From Microbacterium testaceum (lineage in GTDB: Bacteria; Actinomycetota; Actinomycetes; Actinomycetales; Microbacteriaceae), in assembly GCF_003075375.1 (NCBI RefSeq), contig NZ_QDFT01000001.1:6-64005 (forward strand): DNA of 64,000 nt, given 5' to 3'. A model generated the notes under the pieces. It was given only the letters and a program-made list of their open reading frames with translations, did no database searches and had not been told where the DNA came from. The translations under genes were made by a program, and so were the position numbers. This document shows positions 1-9,815 of the stretch, one piece after another; the first letter of the stretch is position 1, and each line of letters starts with the position of its first letter.

Positions 1-566
1 GCATGCTGCTGCGCGCGATGATCGGTCAGCAGATCAGCGTGGCGTCCGCGCGCACGATGCAGGGGCGCCTCGCCGCCGAGCTCGGCGAGAGCGTCGACAT
101 CGGTCCCGCACCCTCGATCCTGTTCCCCCCGCCGGCCGTGATCGCCGAGCGCGGTCTCGAGGTGCTGCGCGGACCCGCCGCGCGCATGCGCGCGATCGTC
201 GAGGCCGCGGCGGCCCTCGCCGACGGGTCACTGACCCTCGGGCCCGGCGACGACCGCGTCGAGCAGCGCGAACGTCTTCTCGCGATGCGCGGGATCGGGC
301 CGTGGACGGCCGACTACGTGCGCATGCGTGTGCTCGGCGATCCCGACGTCCTGCTCCCCGGCGACGTCGCCGCCCGCGCGGGCGCCGCCGCCCTCGGGCT
401 GCCCTCCGACCCGGCCGGCTTCACCGCCCGGTCCGAACGCCTCGCCCCGTGGCGAAGCTACGCGATGGCGCACTACTGGTACGCCGCCCCCGTCACGCAG
501 GCCTGGCGGTCGCCCGCCGCCCCCACCCGTCCCGTCCGTCCTCCCGAGAGCGAGATGCCCGCATGA
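1..566 (+). CDS. alkA: DNA-3-methyladenine glycosylase, AlkA type (5' end missing)
   Basis: This is the C-terminal part of a helix-hairpin-helix DNA glycosylase that removes alkylated bases. The reading frame is open to the left edge, so the N-terminus is outside the window. The visible part starts in the conserved MIGQQIS helix, then has the hairpin [10 protein letters not shown] and the segment LLPGD, whose Asp aligns with the AlkA catalytic aspartate. The stop overlaps the start of the next gene (ATGA), so it is translationally coupled to ogt. The pairing with ogt points to an alkylation-damage repair unit. An N-terminal Ada-like regulatory part may exist upstream but cannot be seen. Confidence 0.85.
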   Translation, partial: MLLRAMIGQQISVASARTMQGRLAAELGESVDIGPAPSILFPPPAVIAERGLEVLRGPAARMRAIVEAAAALADGSLTLGPGDDRVEQRERLLAMRGIGPWTADYVRMRVLGDPDVLLPGDVAARAGAAALGLPSDPAGFTARSERLAPWRSYAMAHYWYAAPVTQAWRSPAAPTRPVRPPESEMPA

Positions 567-1078
567 CCACCATCGCCCCGACCCGCACGGCGACCCTGCA
601 GATCGTCGACACCCCCGACGGCGGCTTCGCGATCCTCTCCGACGCGGACGACCGCGTGATCGTGTCGGGATGGACGGCCGACCCGGATGCCGTGCTCGCG
701 CGTCTGCGGCCCGACCGGCGCCCCGCCCGGATCGTCGAAGGGCAGACGGCGGCGGCGGACGCCGTCCGCGCCTACTACGCCGGCGACGTCCGGGCCATCG
801 ACGACGTCGAGGTCGCGCAGCAGGGCACGGCGCTCCAGCTCGCGGGGTGGCGGGAGCTGCGCCGCATCGCGCCCGGTGAGCGGCTGACCTACACCGGCCT
901 CGCGACCGCCCTGGGTTCGCCCTCGGCGGTGCGGGCCGCGGCATCCATCTGCGCCCGTAACGCGGTCGCCCTCTTCGTCCCATGCCACCGCGTGCTGCGC
1001 GCGGACGGCACGATGGGCGGTTTCGCGTGGGGGACCGACGTGAAGGAACGGCTGCTCGCGCGCGAATCCGCGGCGTGA
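563..1078 (+). CDS. ogt: Methylated-DNA-[protein]-cysteine S-methyltransferase
   Basis: A suicide repair protein that moves the methyl group from O6-methylguanine to its own cysteine. The 171-residue product has the active-site motif PCHRV with Cys141, preceded by the helix-turn-helix segment [19 protein letters not shown] and followed by GGFAWG, as expected for the Ogt/Ada C-terminal domain. The ATG at 563 overlaps the alkA stop, which fixes the start; a longer in-frame opening from 302 would run deep into alkA and is rejected. The N-terminal 70 residues are a poorly conserved Ogt-like extension. Confidence 0.93.
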   Translation: MTTIAPTRTATLQIVDTPDGGFAILSDADDRVIVSGWTADPDAVLARLRPDRRPARIVEGQTAAADAVRAYYAGDVRAIDDVEVAQQGTALQLAGWRELRRIAPGERLTYTGLATALGSPSAVRAAASICARNAVALFVPCHRVLRADGTMGGFAWGTDVKERLLARESAA

Positions 1079-1092
1079 GGCGCAAGACACTC

Positions 1093-1120
1093 TTGCCCCC
1101 AGCGTTCTCACAGGGATAGT
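1093..1120 (+). promoter_or_regulatory. Candidate promoter of the ABC exporter operon
   Basis: TTGCCC at 1093-1098 and GATAGT at 1115-1120 are spaced 16 bases apart, in the spacer after ogt. They would start transcription around 1127 and give a leader of about 235 bases before the first ABC gene. This is a motif match only. Confidence 0.35.
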
Positions 1121-1174
1121 CTGGAGGGCTGTCGTTCCCCCGGCGATGGCTTCACACCGATCAAGGAGGATGCC

Positions 1175-1249
1175 ATGGACCAGATCGACGCCCCCGTCGC
1201 CCCGGCCGCCGCGCCCTCCGTCGCTGCGCGTCCCGGCCGACGCTCCTAG
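1175..1249 (+). CDS. 24-residue leader peptide candidate
   Basis: A short frame with a strong ribosome binding site (AAGGAGG at 1163-1169) encodes MDQIDAPVAPAAAPSVAARP followed by GRRS and TAG. It precedes the exporter genes by 115 bases. The composition (Ala/Pro rich, basic tail) shows no known domain. Because the ribosome binding site is much better than that of the downstream gene, I think it is translated, perhaps as a leader that couples or attenuates exporter expression. It could instead be a remnant of an older N-terminus. Confidence 0.4.
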   Translation: MDQIDAPVAPAAAPSVAARPGRRS

Positions 1250-1363
1250 GGCCCGCGTCCGCGCTCCGGCGCACCCGCTCCGCCCCGACCGACGCACTTT
1301 GTCGCGCCTCCGGCATCCCTGTCCGCGCCCGATCCCGGCGCCCGCTTCGACCCCACGAGGATC

Positions 1364-3229
1364 ATGACCACCTCATCGTCTGCAAAACGCCTCTCGACGC
1401 CGCGCGCGCTCGCGCGGCTGCTGCCCATCGCCCGCCCGGTGCTGCCGCGCCTCATCGCGGGCGCCGTCACCGCGCTGATCGCGAGCCTGCTCGCGCTGGC
1501 CATTCCGCTCGTCCTCGAGCAGATCGTCGCCGGCCCCATCGCCTCGCTCGACCCCACCGCCCTGGTGTGGGGTTCGCTCGCCGTGCTCGCACTCGGCCTC
1601 GCCGAGGCCGCGATGGTGTGGCTGCGTCGGTGGTTCGTGCTCGCGCCGGCCACGAAGGTCGAATACGACCTGCGCCAGTCGTTCTACTCGCGCCTGCAGC
1701 GTCTGCCCGTCGCCTTCCACGACCGGTGGCAGTCGGGCCAGCTGCTCTCGCGCATGATGCAGGACATCAGCATGCTGCGCCGGTGGCTCGCCTTCGGCGT
1801 CATCCTGCTCGTCGTCAACCTGCTGACCATCGTGATCGGCGCGGTCCTGCTCTTCCGCTGGCACTGGCTGCTCGGCGCGCTGTTCCTGGTCACCTCGGCT
1901 CCCGTGATCTACGTCGGCTTCCGCTTCGAGAAGCGCTACGGCGCTCTGACGCGCCAGAGCCAGGACCAGGCCGGCGACCTCGCCACCTCGGTGGAAGAGA
2001 GCGTCCACGGCATCCGCGTCCTCAAGGCCTTCGGTCGGGGCAAGCACGCGCTGCAGAAGTTCACCCGGCAGGCCGAATCGCTGCGCGAGACCGAGATCGA
2101 CAAGGCCCGCGCGATCGGCTGGATCTGGTTCTGGCTCGTGCTGCTGCCCGACATCGCCTTCGCCGTGTGCCTGGGCGCGGGCATCGTGCTCACGCAGCTC
2201 GGCCAGCTGCAGGTGGCCGAGCTCGTCGCGTTCTTCGCCATGGCCACCGTCCTGCGCTGGCCGATGGAGTCGATCGGGTTCCTGTTCTCGTTCCTCCTCG
2301 ACGCGCGGACGGCGACCGACCGCATCTTCGAGGTGTTCGACGAGCAGAACACCATCGTCGATCCCGACCGGCCCCGCACCATCGCGGAGCCCCGCGGGGA
2401 GCTCGTCTTCGAGGGTGCTCATTTCCGGTACCAGGATGCCGCCGACACCGAGCCCGACCTGCTCGACGGCGTGGACCTGACGCTCCGGCCCGGCGAGACC
2501 ATGGCGCTCGTCGGCCTGACGGGCTCGGGCAAGACGACCCTGACCACCCTGCCGGGACGCCTGTACGACGTCACCGGAGGGCGCGTGCTGCTGGACGGCG
2601 TGGACGTGCGCGAGCTGTCGCTGTCCGAGCTGCGCCGTCACGTCGGCATGGCGTTCGAGGACGCCACGCTGTTCTCTCAGACGGTCCGCGACAACGTCCT
2701 GCTCGGTCGTGAAGACCTCACGCCGGGCTCGGCCGAGGCGGACGAGATCCTGCGCGAGGCCCTGCAGGTCGCCCAGGCGCACTTCGTCTACGACCTGCCC
2801 GACGGCCTCGACACCGTCATCGGCGAAGAGGGCCTCAGCCTCTCGGGCGGCCAGCGTCAGCGGCTCGCACTCGCGCGCGCGGTGGCGGCCCGCCCGGCCG
2901 TGCTCGTGCTCGACGACCCGCTGTCGGCGCTCGACGTCGACACCGAGGCCCTCGTCGAGGACGCCCTGCGCGAGGTGCTCAGCGAGACGACCGCGCTGGT
3001 GGTCGCGCACCGCCCCTCGACGGTGACGCTGGCCGACCGCGTCGCCCTGCTGCAGGACGGCCGCGTCACCGCCGTCGGCACCCACTCCGACCTGCTCCGC
3101 ACCAGCGAGCACTACCGCTACGTCATCTCGAGCCTCGAAGAGGCCGAGCGCGAGGCGCGCACCGGGGCCATCCCGATCGTCTCCGCCGCCGACGACGACG
3201 CCCTCACCGAGAAGGAGGCGACCCGATGA
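1364..3229 (+). CDS. ABC exporter half-transporter, degenerate ATP site subunit
   Basis: A 621-residue half-transporter: six-helix membrane domain (about residues 20-320) fused to an ATPase domain (about 345-590). Walker A is GLTGSGKTT and the signature is LSGGQRQ. The Walker B end reads VLVLDDP, so the catalytic Glu is Asp, and the Q-loop reads AFEDATLF, with Glu in place of Gln. The H-loop VVAHRPSTV is intact. The partner gene overlaps by four bases (ATGA) and carries the complementary pattern, so the two form a heterodimeric exporter of the TmrAB/BmrCD kind. The substrate is unknown; lipids, peptides or drugs are usual for the family. Confidence 0.88.
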   Translation: MTTSSSAKRLSTPRALARLLPIARPVLPRLIAGAVTALIASLLALAIPLVLEQIVAGPIASLDPTALVWGSLAVLALGLAEAAMVWLRRWFVLAPATKVEYDLRQSFYSRLQRLPVAFHDRWQSGQLLSRMMQDISMLRRWLAFGVILLVVNLLTIVIGAVLLFRWHWLLGALFLVTSAPVIYVGFRFEKRYGALTRQSQDQAGDLATSVEESVHGIRVLKAFGRGKHALQKFTRQAESLRETEIDKARAIGWIWFWLVLLPDIAFAVCLGAGIVLTQLGQLQVAELVAFFAMATVLRWPMESIGFLFSFLLDARTATDRIFEVFDEQNTIVDPDRPRTIAEPRGELVFEGAHFRYQDAADTEPDLLDGVDLTLRPGETMALVGLTGSGKTTLTTLPGRLYDVTGGRVLLDGVDVRELSLSELRRHVGMAFEDATLFSQTVRDNVLLGREDLTPGSAEADEILREALQVAQAHFVYDLPDGLDTVIGEEGLSLSGGQRQRLALARAVAARPAVLVLDDPLSALDVDTEALVEDALREVLSETTALVVAHRPSTVTLADRVALLQDGRVTAVGTHSDLLRTSEHYRYVISSLEEAEREARTGAIPIVSAADDDALTEKEATR

Positions 3230-5043
3230 CCACCGCCACCGTCGCCGGAACCAGCGGCGAAGACCGCTCCGACTACACGCGCGCCGAGAGTCGCGCGATC
3301 CGTCAGCGCTCGCTGCGCCTGCTCGGCTCGCTCGTCTCGCCGCTGCGGTGGCAGCTCGTGCTCGCCGCCGCCGTCCTGGTCGTCTCGACCGCGCTGCGCG
3401 TGGCCGGTCCCGCCCTCATCGCCTACGGCATCGACAACGCCCTGCCCGCGGTGATCGAGAGAAGCGATTGGATGCCGACCTACGGCGTGGTCGGGGTGTA
3501 CCTGCTCGCGGGCATCGGCGGTGCCGTGCTGATCGGGTGGTACGTCGTCGTCGCCGCCCGCCTGACCCAGGCGGTCATGCTGGACCTGCGCAAGCGCATC
3601 TTCCTTCACACCCAGCGGCTGAGCCTGGAGTTCCACGAGTCGTACACCTCGGGCCGCATCATCTCGCGTCAGACCAGCGACCTCGACACCATCCGCGAAC
3701 TGCTCGACGGCGGGCTGAACGAGCTCGTCTCGGGCGTGCTCTACGGCCTGTTCACCCTGGCCGCGCTGTTCCTCATCGACTGGCAGTCGGGGCTGATCCT
3801 CACCCTCATGGGCATCCCGATGTACTTCCTCATGCGCTGGTTCTACGCGCGCTCGCAGGTCATCTACCGCGAGTCGCGCGTCATCAGCGCGCAGGTGATC
3901 GTCAAGTTCGTGGAGTCGATGACCGGCATCCGCGCCGTGAAAGCGTTCCGCAAGGAACCCCGCAACGACGAGGAGTTCGGAAAGCTCGCCGCCGACTACC
4001 GCGACGTCAACATGCGCTCGATCCGCCTGTTCGGCACGTTCGAGCCGGGCATCATGACCGTCGCCGCGGTCTCGGTCGCCGTGGTGCTGCTCTGGGGCGG
4101 CGGGCGCGTCATCGCCGGCCCGCTCGAGATCGGTGTGCTGACGGCTGCGGTGCTGTACGTGCGCAACTTCTTCTCGCCCCTGCAGGAGGTCGCGTTCTTC
4201 CTCAACTCGTACCAGTCGGCGACGGCGGCGCTCGAGAAGGTGTCGGGCGTGCTCGAGGAGCAACCGACCGTCCCCGACCCGACCGACCCGGTCGATCTGT
4301 GGAGCGCCCGCGGGCACGTCCGCTTCGACGAGGTCACCTTCGGCTACACCGAGGGGCGCGTCATCCTGCCGCACTTCACGCTCGACATCCCCGCGGGGCA
4401 GACGATCGCCCTCGTCGGGACCACCGGCGCGGGCAAGACGACCCTCGCCAAGCTCATCTCGCGCTTCTACGACCCCACGAAGGGCGCTGTCACCCTCGAC
4501 GACGTCGACCTGCGTCGCCTGCACCCGAAGGACCTGCGCCGCGCGATCGTCATGGTCACGCAAGAGGCGTACCTGTTCAGCGGCACGGTCGCCGACAACA
4601 TCGCGCTCGGAAAACCCGACGCCACGATGGACGAGATCCGTGCGGCGGCTCGCGCGGTGGGTGCCGACGGGTTCATCTCCAAGCTGCCCGACGGTTACGA
4701 CACCGACGTGAACAAGCGCGGCGGTCGCGTGTCGGCGGGTCAGCGCCAGCTGATCTCGTTCGCGCGGGCGTTCCTCGCCGACCCCGCCGTGCTGATCCTC
4801 GACGAGGCGACGGCGTCGCTCGACATCCCGAGCGAGCGCCTCATCCAGGACGCCCTGCAGACGCTGCTGGCCGATCGCACCGCGATCATCATCGCGCACC
4901 GCCTCTCGACGGTGGCGATCGCCGACCGTGTGCTGGTCATGGAGCACGGCCGCATCATCGAGGACGACGCCCCCGCCGCGCTCATCGCCGGCACGGGCAA
5001 GTTCGCGCAGCTGCACGCCGCGTGGCGGGAGTCGCTGGTCTAG
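3226..5043 (+). CDS. ABC exporter half-transporter, catalytic subunit
   Basis: A 605-residue half-transporter with membrane domain (about 30-325) and ATPase domain (about 360-595). Walker A is GTTGAGKTT, Walker B ends VLILDEA with the catalytic Glu, the Q-loop is VTQEAYLF and the H-loop IIAHRLSTV. The signature is VSAGQRQ rather than LSGGQ. In the head-to-tail dimer this weak signature would face the degenerate Walker B of the upstream partner, leaving one good site (this Walker A/B plus the partner's LSGGQ). The gene begins inside the stop of its partner. A hairpin terminator follows at 5063. Confidence 0.88.
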   Translation: MTTATVAGTSGEDRSDYTRAESRAIRQRSLRLLGSLVSPLRWQLVLAAAVLVVSTALRVAGPALIAYGIDNALPAVIERSDWMPTYGVVGVYLLAGIGGAVLIGWYVVVAARLTQAVMLDLRKRIFLHTQRLSLEFHESYTSGRIISRQTSDLDTIRELLDGGLNELVSGVLYGLFTLAALFLIDWQSGLILTLMGIPMYFLMRWFYARSQVIYRESRVISAQVIVKFVESMTGIRAVKAFRKEPRNDEEFGKLAADYRDVNMRSIRLFGTFEPGIMTVAAVSVAVVLLWGGGRVIAGPLEIGVLTAAVLYVRNFFSPLQEVAFFLNSYQSATAALEKVSGVLEEQPTVPDPTDPVDLWSARGHVRFDEVTFGYTEGRVILPHFTLDIPAGQTIALVGTTGAGKTTLAKLISRFYDPTKGAVTLDDVDLRRLHPKDLRRAIVMVTQEAYLFSGTVADNIALGKPDATMDEIRAAARAVGADGFISKLPDGYDTDVNKRGGRVSAGQRQLISFARAFLADPAVLILDEATASLDIPSERLIQDALQTLLADRTAIIIAHRLSTVAIADRVLVMEHGRIIEDDAPAALIAGTGKFAQLHAAWRESLV

Positions 5044-5062
5044 CCCAGTCCCTGTCCGAACG

Positions 5063-5096
5063 CGGATGCCACGTCCCCGCCGGGGCGTGGCATCCG
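5063..5096 (+). terminator. Terminator after the ABC exporter operon
   Basis: An 11-bp stem CGGATGCCACG / CGTGGCATCCG with an inner CCCC/GGGG extension, 20 bases after the stop. It has no U-tract, as is common in this window. The GGATGCC arm recurs in several other terminators here. Confidence 0.75.
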
Positions 5097-5132
5097 TCGT
5101 CTGCGCGGTCCGACGCTGCTCCCGGGGTTCCG

Positions 5133-5188
5133 GCGTGCGCCGCTTCGCGTGCGCCGCCGCGCGTGCGCCGCCGCGCGTGCGCCGCCCG
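5133..5188. repeat. Four tandem 14-bp units
   Basis: The unit GCGTGCGCCGCCGC is repeated four times head to tail (5133, 5147, 5161, 5175); the first copy has two changes and the last is incomplete. It lies in the spacer between the ABC exporter and the nuclease-like gene. Confidence 0.85.
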
Positions 5189-5200
5189 GAATCCGACGCG

Positions 5201-5260
5201 TAACTCGGAACATCCGGCCGCGATGTTCCGAGAATGATGCGTTTCTCCGCGTTTCGCGCG
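5201..5260. repeat. Dispersed ACTCGGAACATC repeat with hairpin
   Basis: CTCGGAACATC at 5204-5214 and GATGTTCCGAG at 5222-5232 form a perfect 11-bp inverted repeat with a 7-base loop, followed by GCGTTTCTCCGCGTTTCGCG. The same elements occur in the array at 6201-6600 and again at 45233-45330. It sits just beyond the 3' end of the nuclease-like gene and may also terminate transcription from either side. Confidence 0.7.
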
Positions 5261-5274
5261 CCCCGCGGCGGTCG

Positions 5275-6111
5275 CTACAGGTGGAGGCCGGCGGCGATGG
5301 CGCGCTGCAGCGTCCGCTCCACCGACGGCCAGTCGTGGATGATCTGCGCGTAGCTGAACCGCAGGACGGTGTACCCGCGGAGCCGCAGCTCGGCGTCGTG
5401 CGCGATGTCCGCGCTGCGCTGGGCGGACGATGAGTGGAACTGCCACCCATCGCACTGGGTGATCAGGCGGGCGCCGATGAGCAGGTCGACGGGCCGCCCG
5501 GCGATCACGATCTGCTGGCGCACGAGGACACCCCACCCCCGGACACGCGAAACCACCATGGTCTCCAAGCCGGAATCCGCCTGCGAGCCCGCGGCATCCG
5601 CGCACGCTCGGGCGGCCAGCGACGGCCACCTCACCCGCCGCAGCGCCTCGAGATCGAGCTTCTCGGTCCGAATCGCGGACTCCCAGACGATCAGCGCATC
5701 CTCCGTCCCCAGGCAGCGCGCGACGTGCGCGAGGGTGTCCTCGATGCTCTCGAGCAGAGCATCCCGGGCGACCGGTACGATCGCGCGCGTCCAGTGGACG
5801 AGGATGCCGTCACCGATACCGTCGCGCGCCGCTTTCGGAGCCAGGCGGAGATGCAGACGTTCCTCGACTGCCGGCGGGATCCACCACCCTCGCCGTCGGG
5901 CCGCGGACACGCAGGCGACGACGCCGCCCGCCCGCGCCGCAGCCAGATCGTCGGGAGGGGCGTCGCCCGTGGCGATCCACCGTCGGCGGACGATCTCGAC
6001 ATCGCCCGCGCGCGCGGCGTCGCGCACCCGCCGCACGTCGAATCCCGCGTCGCCCGCCGCCGTCCGCGCCGCGATACCGCCCCGGAGTATGAGCCATTCA
6101 CGAAGTTCCAT
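5275..6111 (-). CDS. AbiEi-like / DUF559 endonuclease-fold protein
   Basis: A 278-residue protein. The N-terminal 90 residues resemble the AbiEi-type winged-helix region found on DUF559 proteins (a GDAPPDD turn, then a CVSAARRRGWWIP segment). The C-terminal part (about 190-278) matches the DUF559/Vsr-like nuclease fold: PVDLLIG, then a CDGWQFH motif, then DAELRLRGYTVLRFSYAQI. The usual E-x-D-G is Q-C-D-G here, so one acidic residue of the presumed active site is replaced. The start is the Met of MELREW, since the frame further upstream only crosses repeats; no good ribosome binding site is visible. Such genes are common singletons in actinobacteria with no proven role. Confidence 0.65.
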   Translation of the reverse strand: MELREWLILRGGIAARTAAGDAGFDVRRVRDAARAGDVEIVRRRWIATGDAPPDDLAAARAGGVVACVSAARRRGWWIPPAVEERLHLRLAPKAARDGIGDGILVHWTRAIVPVARDALLESIEDTLAHVARCLGTEDALIVWESAIRTEKLDLEALRRVRWPSLAARACADAAGSQADSGLETMVVSRVRGWGVLVRQQIVIAGRPVDLLIGARLITQCDGWQFHSSSAQRSADIAHDAELRLRGYTVLRFSYAQIIHDWPSVERTLQRAIAAGLHL

Positions 6112-6200
6112 GGCGCGAGTGTCGCGGAGTCCGGGGCTGCGTTCCGCCCGAATGGGCCCTCCGGTGGAGGCATCCGGCGCGGGGGAGGAGGCGTGCGCGC

Positions 6201-6600
6201 ACGAGGCCGTGGCCCCGAGCTCGGAACATCGCGCGGAACTCGGACTCTTCGCCCGGGATCGTCCGAGTTTCGTGCGTTTCTCCGACTTTCGTGCGTGCGC
6301 CCGGGATCGTCCGAGTTTCGTGTGTTTCTCCGAGTTCGGTGAGGGCGCGCGACCGCGCACGAGGCCGTGGCCCCGAGCTCGGAACATCGCGCGGAACTCG
6401 GACTTTTCGCCCGAGAACGTCCGACTTTCGCGCGCTTCTCCGAGTTCGGCGAGGGCGCGCGACCGCCCGCGCTCCGTCCCGCCCCGAGCTCGGAACATCG
6501 CGCGGAAGTCGGACTCTTCGCCCGGGATCGTCCGAGTTTCGCGCGTTTCTCCGAGTTCGGCGATGGCGCGCGACCGCGCGCGCTCCGTCCCGCCGCGAGC
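6201..6600. repeat. Tandem array of about 110-160 bp units
   Basis: The 566-base spacer 6112-6677 contains no convincing gene. It holds three units starting near 6201, 6359 and 6471, each with CCCCGAGCTCGGAACATCGC (6213, 6371, 6482), then GTCGGACT or CTCGGACT, TTCGCCCG, CGTCCGA and GTTTCTCCGA-type blocks. Unit one has an internal partial duplication of the GGATCGTCCGAGTTTCGTG block. The array stays open in several frames, which gives long spurious frames on the minus strand. A shorter direct repeat follows at about 6608-6660. Confidence 0.8.
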
Positions 6601-6677
6601 TGAGCCAGGAAGGGCGTCGGCGGCGTCACACCAGGACGGGCGTCGGCAGCGTCACACGAGCACGCGCGCCCGCGGCG

Positions 6678-7130
6678 TCAGACGTGGACGCGCGCGATGA
6701 CCTCGCCGTACTCGGTCTCGCCGACGGGCTCGAAGCCCACGCGGCGGAAGAACGCCTCGGGGCCGTCGTCGCCGGGCTCGTAGATGACGTCGACGTGGTC
6801 CATACCGCGCCCGCGCGCCTCTTCGATCACCGCGGCGATCGCGAAGCTGCCGACACCGCGGCCCTGTTCGTCGGCGTCGACGTTGATGCGCCACAGCACC
6901 GACTGGAAGTGCTCCTCGTGCGCGTCGCGGTCGAAGTTGGCGCTGACGAAGCCGACGACCTCGTCGCCGTCGAGCACGACGCGCTGCCAGGAGGTCTGCG
7001 GGTTGCTGACGGTCGCGGCGATCCCGTAGCTCACCGGCGCGAGGAACTGCTCCTGCCCGGGCTTGAGCGAGAGCGTGTTGACGGCCACGATCGTGGCGGC
7101 GGACAGTTCGACGAGACGCAGGTCGGCCAT
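6678..7130 (-). CDS. GNAT family N-acetyltransferase
   Basis: A 150-residue single-domain acetyltransferase using acetyl-CoA. The CoA-binding motif A is seen in [19 protein letters not shown], followed by the late strand-helix segment [19 protein letters not shown]. The pattern resembles the diamine/spermine acetyltransferase group (PaiA/BltD-like), but the substrate cannot be fixed from sequence. It stands alone between the repeat array and the icd promoter, transcribed away from icd. Confidence 0.8.
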   Translation of the reverse strand: MADLRLVELSAATIVAVNTLSLKPGQEQFLAPVSYGIAATVSNPQTSWQRVVLDGDEVVGFVSANFDRDAHEEHFQSVLWRINVDADEQGRGVGSFAIAAVIEEARGRGMDHVDVIYEPGDDGPEAFFRRVGFEPVGETEYGEVIARVHV

Positions 7131-7227
7131 GCGCCCAGGCTAGCGGCACGGCCACCCCGCCCCCAAGATCGCATGCCCCCGCATGCGTTCGTCGTCCGAC
7201 CACGCCGGGGCGGCGGCATCCGAATTA

Positions 7228-7241
7228 TCTTGATATCAAGA
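7228..7241. promoter_or_regulatory. Palindromic operator candidate upstream of icd
   Basis: A perfect 14-bp palindrome, TCTTGATATCAAGA. The right arm touches a plausible -35 region for a -10 element TAGGCT at 7260-7265, so a bound protein could control icd. A two-base variant, TCTCGATATCGAGA, lies between sdhC and manC at 52332-52345. Confidence 0.6.
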
Positions 7242-7303
7242 CACTTTGCCGCGGTGCGATAGGCTGGGCGTCAACCCTGGCCGCCTCTACGGAGAGATCT
7301 GAC

Positions 7304-9523
<2,220 letters not shown>

Positions 9524-9537
9524 CCCGCGACCCGCAC

Positions 9538-9565
9538 GGGGCGGATGCCGATCGGCATCCGCCCC
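9538..9565 (+). terminator. Terminator after icd
   Basis: A perfect 28-base palindrome, arms GGGGCGGATGCCGA and its complement, 15 bases after the icd stop, followed by TTCTG. It again uses the GGATGCC heptamer in its stem. Confidence 0.8.
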
Positions 9566-9595
9566 TTCTGCATGTTCGGGCCGCTGGTCGGCGCG

Positions 9596-9666
9596 GCACA
9601 ACTCCTGCGATCTGCCGGTTTTCGGGCCTTCGGAGCCCCGGACGGGCCAGAGTGCACGAGTTGTGC
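9596..9666. repeat. 71-bp interrupted palindrome
   Basis: Arms GCACAACTC (9596-9604) and GAGTTGTGC (9658-9666) enclose 53 bases between the icd and L,D-transpeptidase terminators. The spacing resembles the elements at 14788, 24665, 30165 and 35703, although the sequence differs. Confidence 0.55.
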
Positions 9667-9770
9667 TCGCCAGGGGCCACCGACGCATGGTGTCGGGGAA
9701 AGATCGCAGGGCGGACGTGCCGCGGTGCGACGCAGGACGAGATGACGCCGATCCGCCGGGACGAAAGACA

Positions 9771-9800
9771 GAGGGGCGGATGCCGAAGCATCCGCCCCTC
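9771..9800 (-). terminator. Terminator after the L,D-transpeptidase gene
   Basis: A 13-bp perfect stem, GAGGGGCGGATGC with its complement around the loop CGAA, 16 bases beyond the stop of the minus-strand gene. Confidence 0.8.
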
Positions 9801-9815
9801 GACTCAGAGCAGGAC

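Noticed and set aside
1175..1363. Frameshifted N-terminus of the exporter protein
   Set aside because: The exporter from ATG 1364 already has a full-length membrane domain with a normal start; nothing missing needs to be restored.
1373..3112. A long open minus-strand frame opposite the first ABC exporter gene
   Set aside because: It is the antisense shadow expected in high-GC coding DNA; the protein has no domain, and the plus-strand product is a complete exporter. The same holds for many long antisense frames across the window.
6112..6498. N-terminal extension of the DUF559 protein by about 129 residues
   Set aside because: The extension is translated repeat array (similar blocks in several frames) with no domain; the conserved N-terminus begins at MELREW.
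6201..6600. CRISPR array
   Set aside because: Units are 110-160 bp and mostly repeat without regular unique spacers; no cas genes are near.
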